From Limnoperna fortunei (taxonomy: Eukaryota; Mollusca; Bivalvia; Mytilida; Modiolidae): a DNA stretch of 64,000 nt. Position numbers and translations under genes: made by a program. Location: assembly GCA_944474755.1 (NCBI GenBank), contig OX104124.1, positions 25,332,452-25,396,451 of the forward strand, written 5' to 3'. The notes under the pieces were generated by a model. That model saw only the letters and a list, made by a program, of their open reading frames with translations, ran no database searches and was not told where the DNA came from. The stretch's first letter is position 1. Each line of letters begins with the position of its first letter. This document shows, piece by piece, positions 45,482-56,545 of this stretch.

Positions 45482-46337
45482 CAAATTACGCGTGCACGTG
45501 TGGTTTTACAACCCTTGTGTAATTTCCTAACCCCTGCTATTTACATTCGATCGGCAAGAACAAAAAGCCACTATAAGAGATATACAGAGAAATAAAGCGA
45601 ACAAAACTGACCGGGAAATGTTAATTAAATTCTGGTAGAAATTCATAAAATTTGATACAATGTAAATTATCTATGTTGCAATCCCCCACCCCCGTAAATC
45701 GCCAGTTAATAAAAAACCTTGTAAGAGACATAATTTGAAAAAAAAGCAAAACAGATTGAGGAGGAACATGCTAATTAAATTCTTGTGGAAATTCATTTAT
45801 TTATTAAAATGTAAAGAATCTATTATGTCGAAACCCTCCCACCCTCTTCAATCCAGGAAAGATTTTTCAACAGAAAGAAAAATAGTTTAATATGATTTGT
45901 TTTAAAATATTTAAAATATTTAAACTATATTCTTTATTGTAAAACATACGTTTTAAACTGTAAAATATTTATATCTAATCTCTATCTACCCAACCCAACA
46001 CACTATTTTTTTTTTTAAATCGTATATGGGTTCTCAGTAAGTCGAACACTAATAAACGTTACAAGGACGTTGCAAATATGTTCGCTAAGTTTTTTGTAAC
46101 GTAAAAAACACGTTGAATTAACGTTATGTTTTACGTGATTTAACAACGTCTACACAATGTTATACAAATGTTGCTATTTTTGATAACGTTTTAACAACGT
46201 CAGTTAAACGTGCTTAATTACCTTGCGAATTAAAGACGTAACAACAACGTTGCATTTTCGTTGTAGATAAGTAACGTCAGGTCTGACATTCTCACAACTT
46301 ATAACCAACGTTAGATTTACGTCATGTGTTTGCTGGG

Positions 46338-47742
46338 CTATTGTAGATCTATATCCACTCTCTTTTATAAACCTTACACACTTATTTTGTAACACTTGTA
46401 ATTTATCTTTATATTTCTTATTAAGACCAGCATACCATGCAGAACAGGCATAATCAAAATGACATTGTATCAAAGCTGTTACTAGTGTCTTTCTAGATGT
46501 TTCTGATAGACACTTTGCCTGTTTATAAAGGAACTTTAATCTTGAGTTTACCTTTTGTATTATATTATCTATAATTTTTTCTCCAGATAGAAGTTTATCG
46601 ATATTTAAACCCAAATATTTCACACTATTTTGAGCAGAAATTGTGTGATTATCATAAGTAACATTAAAGTTGCGTACTTTGGAGAGTTTGCTTTTAGACC
46701 CAAACAGAATTGCTTCTGTTTTCCCCAAATGAAGAGAAAGTTTATTATCTATTAACCACTTACTACAGGATTGCAGTTCCATACCAAGTTTCTTAGATAT
46801 AACCTCTGGGTCCTTATGTGAATATAAAATAGTGCTATCATCAGCGTATAATAATATTTTACATTCTTTGCTTATACTTATAGTCATATCATTGACATAA
46901 TATAAAAATAATAATGGTCCCAAAATACTGCCTTGTGGAACTCCACATCTTATATATTTTAAATCTGACTCTGTACCATTAATAAAAACTTTTTGTTGCC
47001 TATCACATAAATATGATTCAAACCATTTGGTACATTTGACGCCCATTGATTTAAGCTTTTGACATAAGATATTGTGGTCAACTGTGTCAAAAGCCTTTTG
47101 TAGATCTAACATTATCATACCAGTATAAAGACCCTTACATGTTTCATTCTTAATATGGTCTAACAAATGTATAAGGCATGTGTCGGTAGAATAAGATGAT
47201 CTAAAACCAGACTGTAAATTGTACAATAAATTGTTATCAACAAGATATTTCTCAAATTGAGAATACACAGATCTATCTAAAATTTTAGACACAACAGCTA
47301 AGATACTAACTGGTCGATAGTTACTAACATCTAATCGACTATTTTTCTTAAATATGGGACAAACCCTGGCAGTCTTCATCTCATCAGGTATTAAACCTGA
47401 AGTCAAAGATAAATTCACAATATAAGTGATAGGTTTAGCTAAAAGAATAGATCCATCTTTCAAAAATCTTGATGGAATCCCATCCAAACCAGTGCTTTTA
47501 CTAGGGTTGAGTTGGTTTAGTTGTTTACAAACAAAGTCTTCACTCACTGGTTCTAATTTAAAAGTTAAATTATTAAAAAAGACATTCTTATAAAATTCTT
47601 TAAAAATATGTGTGGTAGTATCAAACAATCTTGGTACAGGAGGTAATTGTGACACAAGCTTAGCTGCGACAGTTGTGAAAAAGTTATTAAAATGATTTGC
47701 CACTGTATTAGAATCATGACAATTTTCATTATCAATATTCAA
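46338..47742 (-). pseudogene. LINE reverse transcriptase, CR1/L2-like, 5' part
   Basis: About 468 LINE codons in one frame, read leftward. In order: LNPSKSTGLDGIP (79-91), NYRPVSILAVVSKI (141-154), QSGFRSSYSTD (177-187), LDLQKAFDTVDH (212-223, first catalytic Asp), GVPQGSILGPLLF (267-279), YADD (299-302, catalytic pair), and a late region KCVRFI. The catalytic residues are all intact. The frame runs 42 codons beyond the element boundary into the TIR insertion and stops at 46204, so the present ORF is a chimera. Upstream a frameshift in a T run near 47750 and a TAA near 47848 separate it from the endonuclease. The clade is judged from motif style. Confidence 0.88.
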
Positions 47743-47849
47743 AACACAACTTTACTTTTTCCTTTTTGCTTTGTACTATAACCCATACATTTAAATTGTT
47801 TCCATAAATTTTTAGGATTATTCTGATTTTCTTCTATTTTATTTTCAAA

Positions 47850-48990
47850 TTAAGCTGACTTTGCTTTTTTTATCTCTCTTTGTGTTTTGTTTCTAAATTT
47901 ACAAAATTCTTGATAAAAATATTTACTGTTGTTCTTCTTATACATACTAAATAGATGATCCCTTCTCTGGATAAGCTCAAGTATCTCACAAGTCATCCAC
48001 TGTTCAGTGTGTTTTTTTATTTTAAATTCTCTTTTTGGAGCTACTTCATTTAAGATTGCAGTAAAAATTTCTTTAAATTTTTCCCAAGCTCCATTTACAT
48101 CTCTGCAAAGATATAGAACTGACCAAACACCAGCATTCAATTTTTTGCAAAATTCTTCTTTTGAATAATGTTTTGTTGATCTTATTTTAATTATATTTTC
48201 TGTTTTAAAAAAATTAGTTTTTCTTTCGACTTTTCTAGAAAAATAAGTTATACAATGGTCACTCAGACCAACAGAAATAACACCTGATTGGTTAACTCTT
48301 TCTTCATAATTTACTACAATATGATCTAGCAAAGTTTTGCTGCTATCATTAATTCTAGTAGGTTCTGACAAAATTTGTTTAAGATTACATGTTTTCAAAA
48401 TATCCATATAGTTTTTCTGTAAAAAAGACTTGTGTAATAAACATATATTAAAGTCGCCCACAATATAAACTTCATTTATTGGATTTATTTTATTTAATAT
48501 TTCTTGAAAGTGTTTTAGAAAGTCTGACTCTTTCGGAGGTCTGTAGACAGTTCCCACAGTGATTGGTTTCGTCTTGGGTATTAGGATGTCAATCCAAAGT
48601 GCCTCTAGTTTGTCGTCGTGTAGGTCCTGGCGGGGTGAGAAAGAAATATCCACCCTGATGTATATGCACACACCTCCACCTTTGCGATTCCTATCTAAAC
48701 GTACAATATTGTATCCATCAATTTGAATCTCGTTGTTTGTTACCGTCTCGTCTATCCACGATTGAGATTACAGCTGCTTTTGTTTTTGTTGCTATGATCT
48801 TCAGCTCAGACAGTTTTGGTAGTTTTGCATCTCATCTGAATTAGTATAATATTTAATTTTCTTGGGCCAAAATAATAATGTGGTACATTGCTCTTAGCAT
48901 AGTTACATTTAAGAATCGATTTAAATTTTGAAATTAAATCTGCATTTCTGATGGAGGAGTCTAGGTCGAGGGAATAAAAGAATCAATAGT
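47850..48990 (-). pseudogene. LINE AP-endonuclease domain
   Basis: Open for 273 codons at 47850-48671 and extendable to about 48990 through a frameshift. Landmarks: HYYFGPRKLNI near the 5' edge, WIDETVTNNE, RKGGGVCIYI, VGTVYRPP, VYIVGDFNI (catalytic GDFN), TLLDHIVVN and GLSDHCITYF (catalytic SDH). The active-site residues are retained. It continues through a TAA near 47848 into a linker (NPKNLWKQF) and the reverse transcriptase. The 5' edge lies close to a SINE fragment at 49018, so the LINE may be 5' truncated there. Confidence 0.85.
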
Positions 48991-49017
48991 TAGAGATAAT
49001 CTACAGAATGGAACATC

Positions 49018-49145
49018 CTACCCGCCGGTCCGGGGTTTTCTCCGGGTACTCCGGCTTCCTCCCCAATAAAAACTGGACGCCATGATATAGCTGAAAAATA
49101 CTGAAAATGGCGTTAAACATCATTCAAACAAACAAACAAAAAACA
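49018..49145 (+). repeat. SINE 3' part
   Basis: Contains CCGGTCCGGGGTTTTCTCCG, GGTACTCCGGCTTCCTCC, AATAAAAACTGGACGCC, ATGATATAGCTGAAAAATAC and TGGCGTTAAACA with a (CAAA)n tail. The best preserved 3' end of this family in the window; the tRNA-like head is missing. Confidence 0.72.
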
Positions 49146-49389
49146 GAATGGAACAATATCTGCTCTGTTTCTTAGCTAATAGTCAGTTATACTTTGAATT
49201 GAAGGGGAATAAATTCACATTGGTAAGAAAGGGGATTCTTTTGGGCAATAACAAAAACATTTGAAATTTTATTCTATTCCTTCTATCTTTTAAAGTCTCA
49301 CACCATAATTCGCAATAACTTCTTTCGGTTTTAGTAAATATTTGTATAACGTGTACAACAATTGTTCCAAACTTCACATACATATTCTT

Positions 49390-51526
49390 AAATTTAAGTC
49401 TTTCTTATAATATAAAATTTTAACTTCCGCATAATATTGAGGTGACGGTCAGCACTTAATAAACTGTTATCTATATGCGGATTCCATTTTTTCCTCAACT
49501 GAAAGTAACTCCTAAATGTTTTTGGGTATTTACTACGGGTATATCTTGGTCGTTCAAACGGAATTCTAGATTAAGGTTTTCGATATTAAAAATCATATAA
49601 AGACTTCAGTTTTTATTCGGATTAAAACTCATCAACCATTTTTGGAAAATAAATGTAGCCCTTTTAGATCATGATCAATAACATATTTGATCTGTTGTGG
49701 ATCATAGTGGGAATAACGATGTGTGGTCAGCAAATGGTCTCGTAAGGGATATAAAACTTTCTGATACGTCTTTTATAAACAAAATTAATAGTAGTGGTCC
49801 AAGTACAGACCCTTGGGGGACTCCGGCTGAAAGACTGTCATGAGAAGTTGAAGCATTTTCATTACAATCTCAGATTTTATCAACATTTTCATAATTTTCC
49901 ATTATATTTTTGGTTAGAGGCATGTTCAGAATACACAGTCTATGGTTACAATAAACCAAATATTTGTTTACTTTACACCGGGAAATTTTTGAACCCAAGA
50001 TAGTAATCAGAAGGAAATGCACGATGCATCTGATTGTATGTTGGGTTTCGAAAAATAGCAAAATTTAAAAATAGAAACATAATTGATTGAAAATCTCTAT
50101 ATTTGGTGGAACATTTATAAGAGCCGGGAAAATAGAGTTTTTTTTTAAAAGGGGGAAAGGTCAGACAGTTTCTTAGTTTCATTCAGTGCTGATATTTTCA
50201 CCCAAAATTTTCAGTCGTTTCTGCCTCACGACCTATATTTTTTAATTTGCTAATAATGTAGTCTAACTTACACAAGCAACTGCTTTCGGGGGTTTAATTT
50301 GAGAGGATTTTCACACATAAAATCTTAATTGCAGGTACCCCATATGGAAGATGCAATGTTAAATAGTTGGTTTATTGTAACCCTATGTTATTTTGAAATT
50401 CTTCTTTTGCTGTTTTTTTCATATTGTTAACCTTACTTCTTTGTTGTTTTTTTTTTATTTTTGAGTATCTATTTATTATATTTGAGGACTTTCTTACGAA
50501 GTTTATCTCTTATTCGAATTGCTTTGCTTATTTTATGTTGAACCATGGTTTATCATTACCTCTTACGGTGACTTTTTATGATGGTATATATTCTTGAATT
50601 ATTTTATTAAAACGGTATTGAATAATCCACGCGTTTCATTAATATCATCGACAGCCACAAAATTGCATTCCAATCAAAAGAGTCCATCATATCATTGACT
50701 TTGCTTAAATTAGTTTTATCATATAACCAAACGTTTCTTTGAAATGACTTTTACTTGTTATTTGCACACTTGAAAAACACATAGAAGCGTCATGGTCACT
50801 AACGGATCTTGGTATTTGTAAAACGTCTGCAACTTAGATTGTTACGTATTATTATTAAATCAATAAGTGTGTGAGTTCCTTCGCTTGATTTCGTGGGTTT
50901 ATTAGTTACATTTTTTGTTGTTTGTCGTCATAAATAAGTCAGCATTGATGTCACCCGTCATATTCTCATTTATTTGAGTAGCAGTATCAATAGCATGAGA
51001 AAGTCGTGCCCAATATTGACCATCTGACCAGTTCGATCTTTAAGTGCAACAGAGAAGAAAGCTAGTACCCTTAACATGTGCTTCTACCCATAATGTTTCG
51101 TCAAGCTCATGGTCAAGTTCATTTTGAAGCAATAAACATAATGACTCTTTCGCAAATATGAGAAGACCAACACCAAAATTATTTCTATCTTTGTGGATTA
51201 TAGTCTTCCACGTCGATTTTTTAAAGCATTTGTATCAAAACATTGCAGGTATGTCTCTGTAATTATGATTATGTCATATTCTTCTCTTCGACGAAGTTAT
51301 AAAGGCATTAAAGTTTGTGTCGCATGCTTCCTATGTTTATCTTACGTATTGATCTTGATGACTTTGCAGAATTGGAATGCACAATTGAAGTATCGCTCAA
51401 TTCAGGACCTGGATTTTGTTCAACATTTCCAATGATCAAAACAAAACATAATACATACAAGATGAAAACTATGTCGACATTAGTATTAACAATATGGAAG
51501 AATATAAATTGGGCAACGAGAAACAC
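49390..51526 (-). pseudogene. Second, older LINE with 2A-like N terminus
   Basis: Read leftward from 51526: a hydrophobic leader, then GNVEQNPGPELS (2A-like, at about 51395-51430), then SIRKINIGSMRHKL, the usual start of an endonuclease domain. Next come degenerate endonuclease pieces around 50960-51190 (FGVGLLIFAKESL, ETLWVEAHV, MTGDINADL). Reverse transcriptase remains appear at 49700-49870, with GVPQGSVLGPLL intact but the catalytic FADD changed to FADH, and at 49520-49640 with SFNPNK and QKHLGVTFS. Many stops and frameshifts show it is old and dead. Confidence 0.75.
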
Positions 51527-52599
51527 GCATTTCAGGTTTATAAGCAGTATATTTATATAAGTTTCCTAATATTTAATACTATTGACAGCCCTGTAATAAC
51601 TGATGTCATACCCATGAGGTATTAGTTTGTATACATAAACAATCACTGGGCTATAAACACTACGAGGATAAAATAAACGACGTCATCCGTTAAAGTAAGG
51701 AAGAAGAACAAAGACTTAAAATGTATATTAATTAAAATGATACAATTGAGAAAGTTATTTTTTTACAAACGAAATTCTGGCTTTTATAGATATTTTAGTT
51801 TGTTTATATTTACAGTTTCAATATAGAGTAATCGGGTGAAACTCAACTAAAACTGCCCGACTTTCTCGATTAACAAGTTCCCCTAATGATTTAAAAATAT
51901 ACAGACATTCATACTCAAATAATGAAATAAATCTGCATAAATTGTATTTTATGTATAGCTTAGAAATATATTATTATTATTTACAATAATTACATGGTTT
52001 GCACGCTTGCGTCAAGTAAAAAGCACATACTGATAGCCTCGCAGTACTTTATATATCACAAGTGAAACGACATTAATTTTATAACTCATCATAAGTTATC
52101 TTTTCTTACATTGTGCAATTTTCACATGTTAACATAAAGTGTTTTACCATTATATTGATAGTCTGTGTGCCAATCATATTTGTATAGTTGGATAGTGCAG
52201 CATAAGTACATTTGAACTTGTGAAATAAACAAATCATGTACTGTAAATTTATTAACAAACAATTAGATATTAAATTAATTGATAGTTCGCGTATGCACTG
52301 AATGAGGTAAATCTTCATCTCATCAGTATGAACATAAAATTGAAGTTGTCGGACTTGGAATTCAATTTTCATTTTTCTACTACCTTTTGGAGAATAATAA
52401 CTAAGATTTATGTTCCAATTTTGTGATACTAGGAAGAGTGTTTTGTGTACTATTTACATTTCTGTTTAGGATGTAATTAACTAAACATAAATGGCCTCAT
52501 ATTATTAAATACTGTGGACAGCTATATAATAATCAAACATAATATGTAACCAGTTGATACATAATACATGATATATTAACAAAATTGTGAGTATATGGT
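51527..52599. other. Spacer between LINE pieces
   Basis: AT-rich; no gene or repeat recognised. It may be decayed LINE 5' sequence if the ORF1 remnant at 52600-53134 belongs to the element at 49390-51526. Confidence 0.4.
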
Positions 52600-53134
52600 A
52601 AAGATCTGACTAAGGGTATGTCTATAACGTCCTCTGATCAGACTGATGGTCTGTGTCGGTCATACAATCAGCAATCAGTTGCTCCAGTTTATTAATGTTA
52701 TGGTGATTATTGATAATATTTTTCACATAGATCCTACCATCCGGGTCCAGTATGCTTTAATTTGCTTTTCAAACTTCAATTAGCCAATCTTTTAGTTAAA
52801 CTGTTCTAAATTCAGTTAAATTTTCTGTTATGAAAATGCCATTGAGATTTTCTTTCAAAGCTTTCTTACTATAATACATTAACTGGCGGGTCTTATAGGA
52901 GATGAAACGCACAATAATTAGAGACTTTCCATTTCTAATTTTACATATTGAGTGAGATCTGCCAATGCCATTGCTGGTGATCTCAAGTCCTAGCTTTTTG
53001 TTGAATACTTGTAGAGCTAAGGCTTCTGTATTTATGGAAAACAAGACCCTACCATTTTCATCAGCCGTTCTTCGTGATATTGTACAGATTGTAACAGTGG
53101 GTTTGCAATAACTGTGTAAAGTTATGTCAAACAA
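52600..53134 (-). pseudogene. LINE ORF1-like (nucleic-acid binding) remnant
   Basis: A 112-codon open piece at 52796-53134 followed after a stop by more of the same protein. Landmarks: LGLEITSNGIGRSHSICK, GKSLIIVRFISYKTRQLMY, SKKALKENLNGIFITENLT, then past the stop LDPDGRIYVKNII. This resembles the RRM-like/C-terminal domain of LINE ORF1-type proteins in invertebrates (RSHRxG, IIVRF.RYK.R, I.ITEDLT, DGRIFVK). It lies upstream of the second LINE on the same strand, in the place expected for ORF1, but 1.1 kb away. Confidence 0.6.
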
Positions 53135-53622
53135 TCATTAAAGATTTAACATCAAAAAATAAATTAATATATAGAATTGCCTTTATTCTAAAATTTTATT
53201 ATTCTGATAAATTGCTATAAATATATTATTTACCAAATGCTAACTTTTAATTATTTAATTAACTAAAAATTTTCATGTAAATTAACTAATATATTTTCGC
53301 TAAAAAACATATTACGTTATAAAACTAATTGTTTTGAGGCTTGTGGTTGTTGTTATTGAAAGAGGCAAATTTGTGTGAAAAATGTTTATAAGATCCAACG
53401 AAGGTCTTTTGATATCTTATTTTTATGTTTGAAAAACATAAATAATATATCAATAATATCATGAATGCTATTTTAATATTTTTTATTACATTTTTTATAA
53501 TTCGACGAGAAGCAATATAGAGACACGCGGAATAAATAAACAGCCGACTGAATTAATACATCCTTACAATTTATTGATATATGTCGACATACATATTTAC
53601 TACATTTATAGGGCGAGTGAAA
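53135..53622. other. GPCR4 3' flank
   Basis: AT-rich. A minus-strand AATAAA at 53570-53575 lies 48 bp after the GPCR4 stop. Nothing else recognised. Confidence 0.5.
53570..53575 (-). terminator. Poly(A) signal of GPCR4
   Basis: TTTATT on the plus strand (AATAAA on the minus strand) 48 bp downstream of the stop. Confidence 0.55.
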
Positions 53623-54723
53623 TTACAAACCATCCATACTTTTATTGCCCCGACATATTAACCAATAGTAAAGTCTATGATGAATTTGCTTGCACTCTGT
53701 TCTAAACTTTCGATCAACGATAAAATAAACAATCGGATGAATGGAATTGTGTAGAAAGTACCCTCTGACAAGGATTGAATAAAATGGATGTATTTCTCTT
53801 AAAATCTCAGGATTCATTGTTGTTCTCATAATAATCGATGAAAAGTGCAGAATGTAACCAATGAAAGACACAGCGGAAGAAATTATGAACATAACTGTCA
53901 AATCACGGGATTTTTCATACCGTTTACGGCATTCCTCTCTTCTATTAATTCTAGATGGCGTCTCAAATTCAACCGATAGCCTGGATAGTCTGATAAACTC
54001 TAATCCTTTTCTTTCTCTGTTAAATTGACTTCTGATCACAATTCCAATCTGTATGTATGCCACAGAGCAAATTAAATAAGCAAATAAAGTAACTACAAAG
54101 AAAACAATTGCATAAATGTGTCCTTCCAAATGTCCCTTAGGGTCACGACAGTCTTTCCCGAAAAGCCCACTGACTTTTGTTTCCCGATCCATAACGTCGT
54201 AGAATACTGCAGCAGGCGTCGAAGCCATAAGGCTCAAGAACGTTAAAACAAAACCCAATTTCTTGGACTTCTTCAAGGATAACTGCCGCTGAAATGGTAA
54301 ACAAAGTTTTTGGCGTCTTTCAAGGGCAACGACTAGCAATAAAAAACCAGAATTGAGAGTTGTAAAATAAGTTAAAAATCTTGTAATTTTGCACAGACTT
54401 GTGGATGGATATGTAAGAGTGTATCGTATCTGCACTAACTCAAGAGGAATACACACAACACACGTTCCTAAATCAAGAAAAACCATCCAATTCATAAATG
54501 TTGCAACGGTCGACACAGGATACCGACGGAAAACTATGAAAGCGTGGGAATTTCCTATGATACCAAAAACACATAGTGCAATCAGAATAGTGAAAATTGG
54601 CAAATCGTCGTCCAGAAATTGTTGTAAGTCCATAGATCCAAGTAAGTCCTGTGTGTTGTACAGCGTCAAATTCAATCCAATGCTTTGATTTATATTTGCA
54701 AGTTCAGTCAGGAAAAATTTCAT
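53623..54723 (-). CDS. Rhodopsin-family GPCR, divergent (GPCR4)
   Basis: Intronless, 366 residues, seven membrane segments. Landmarks: GN at 57-58, TM2 VFLD (D84), C111 with C192, ERR at 135-137 replacing DRY, followed by KLCLPFQ as in GPCR2/3 (RICRPFQ), TM6 without CWxP and without the proline, and HPIVY at 329-333 in place of NPxxY. The N terminus has NQS and NLT glycosylation sites. The third inner loop is shorter (about 228-272) and lacks the FYS motif of the other three receptors, so it is a more distant relative. Plasma-membrane receptor, ligand unknown. The first ATG is used; the frame closes just upstream. Confidence 0.9.
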   Translation of the reverse strand: MKFFLTELANINQSIGLNLTLYNTQDLLGSMDLQQFLDDDLPIFTILIALCVFGIIGNSHAFIVFRRYPVSTVATFMNWMVFLDLGTCVVCIPLELVQIRYTLTYPSTSLCKITRFLTYFTTLNSGFLLLVVALERRQKLCLPFQRQLSLKKSKKLGFVLTFLSLMASTPAAVFYDVMDRETKVSGLFGKDCRDPKGHLEGHIYAIVFFVVTLFAYLICSVAYIQIGIVIRSQFNRERKGLEFIRLSRLSVEFETPSRINRREECRKRYEKSRDLTVMFIISSAVSFIGYILHFSSIIMRTTMNPEILREIHPFYSILVRGYFLHNSIHPIVYFIVDRKFRTECKQIHHRLYYWLICRGNKSMDGL

Positions 54724-56295
54724 CCTCTAAATTTACTCTAGCCATATATTAAAAGTGTAAATGTTTTCTCAAAGAAATCAAATTACAGTACTGTTATATG
54801 CTATAATGACAGAAACAGACACGTAGGTTTGTGCCAAAATGGTATAAAACAAATCTTGAATTATCTATTTATGTATATGCTTAATTTCCGGTTGAAAAAA
54901 ATGTGCACATTTCACGTAAACGAAATCAGGAAATATTTATTGGATTGTATACTTTCCTGTTATACACATTATCGGATATATCTATTTATATTGCAAAACA
55001 TAAAAACCCTGACGGGTTCAGCAATTATCAACAACAGATCTAGGTTGCTTCCTGAGATAATGAATGATAATAATGAACTATTCTGTACGATCTCTAAAAA
55101 CACAACAATGTATCCAGGCGAAATATTCATTGGAAGAATACTGATACACAAAAATTAACGGATTGGCAAACCACTCTTAAATAGCGGATCTGATTACATG
55201 AATCTATTTATCTTCCGTTTTTCATTTTGAGGCTGTAATTGCAAATTCGATGCAAGCAGGGTTTCGTTCAATAAATCGTTTTTCTGTTCTGGTCTTTTCG
55301 TTTCGTATATGCTTTTCTTTCCCCTCAACCATTTACACATATCAGAGGTCAAACCAAACATAAAATTCCCATTACATCTCAGCTCTGTATACACCGGCCA
55401 CCTTCGACAATTGAATCGTTAGCTATTACGCATTACGCTCCTGACTGCAGTGTTAATGTCATAAAATAATAGTGCTAATATTGAACTCGTGGCAGTTGAC
55501 AACTAAACACAAATGCTCAACAGCTTTGCTCTCTTCATTGTCATTTGCCAGAAGGATGGAGGGCATGTCTTATGAACTATCTATTAATGAAGAAAATTAC
55601 AGATAAGGCTGAGTAGCGTATGCATACTATTGAATCATGGATTCTGTTACATATACAAGTCCGAGAACAGATATTACATGATTAAAAAAACAGAGATAAT
55701 GTGTTGTTAATTTAACCATGAAGAAATATCTGCGCATGAATTGTTCCAAACAGCTGTTTAATTCATCACTGAAGCAACAAAACATATATTAGTAAAGCGA
55801 TAAACATACTCAACTAATCTGTCTTATAATTGACCACTAATCCGCCTGACGCAATTATATACAAAAAATGTGGTATTTATACAAAATAATGAATGAAAAT
55901 AGCTGAAAGTGGCTGACAGGGATGAAGACAGATTCCCCGTTAATACCCGACTTCTAGCAGGAAATACCTTGCACTGAATGCTCCGGAGTGTAGTAAAGCC
56001 CATTATGATCCGGATATAAGATGTCGTGATCAAAGACGGTCACACTATCATATGGCGAGCTGATTCCATTTCGGATTTTAACTAATTTTCAAGTGGTCAG
56101 GTTTAACTTTCCGCCTATAAACTTGACTTTCATTTTCTTGTTTACATCCAAATTTCAAGTCCACTGACCTTTCCTATTATTTTGCTATAATAACCGATTG
56201 TATTTATATTTATTAACTGATTCTTTCTCTTAAAAATATCCAAAATGTTACACTAGCTGCATATTAAACGTTACTGTATCAATCATTTTAGAAAA
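54724..56295. other. Upstream of GPCR4, no supported gene
   Basis: A 109-codon plus-strand frame at 54829-55158 has no motif and is taken as chance. Around 55890-56040 is a sequence with ATAGCTGAAAGTGGCTGACA and GTTAATACCCGACTTCTAGC that resembles dispersed-repeat style, class unknown. The rest is AT-rich. Confidence 0.4.
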
Positions 56296-56545
56296 GGGTT
56301 GGCTTTGATGGCCTAGTGGTTTAGATAATCAACTACTATTGATTTAAATATATGAACACCAACTTTGCGCATTCGAGCCTTACTGGGGCAAGATGTGCTA
56401 GACCCCAACTCTTATTTACAAGTATTGCCAGTCCCGTCCGAAGGTCGAAGTTTTCTCCGGCTTCCTCTCTAATAAAAGCTGGGTGCTTTGATATAGATGA
56501 TCAATTTCATAAAGTAACAAAAACCTTAAACAGACAAACATAAAT
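56296..56545 (+). repeat. SINE, near full length
   Basis: tRNA-like head with TTTGATGGCCTAGTGGTTTA (A box TGGCCTAGTGG) and GCGCATTCGAGCC (B-box-like). A middle GGGGCAAGATGTGC segment follows. The 3' domain has CCGTCCGAAGGTCGAAGTTT, TCTCCGGCTTCCTCTCTAAT, AAAAGCTGGGTGCTTTGATA and a CAGACAAACA tail. Most complete SINE copy in the window. Confidence 0.75.

Larger units (their letters stand above)
42477..46337. mobile_element. 3861-bp terminal-inverted-repeat DNA transposon inserted in a LINE
   Basis: Both ends read inward CCCAGCAAACA. Flanks show a 2-bp duplication CT at 42475-42476 and 46338-46339 (AG on the LINE strand). Removing the element plus one CT joins ...RSTI to DDNVLKS... in frame, so the boundaries are supported independently by the host ORF. 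Both ends, over about 250-300 bp, are packed with AACGTT, ACGTCG and ACGTTG words in both orientations. The interior holds an (AAAT)n tract, a SINE, a GC-rich dispersed repeat and exon-like segments on the minus strand. No intact transposase is seen. I cannot assign a superfamily with certainty; a 2-bp duplication that is not TA argues against Tc1/mariner. Confidence 0.85.

Noticed and set aside
54829..55158. 109-codon plus-strand protein upstream of GPCR4
   Set aside because: No motif or family resemblance; placed in the presumed promoter of the opposite-strand gene; codon composition follows AT bias.
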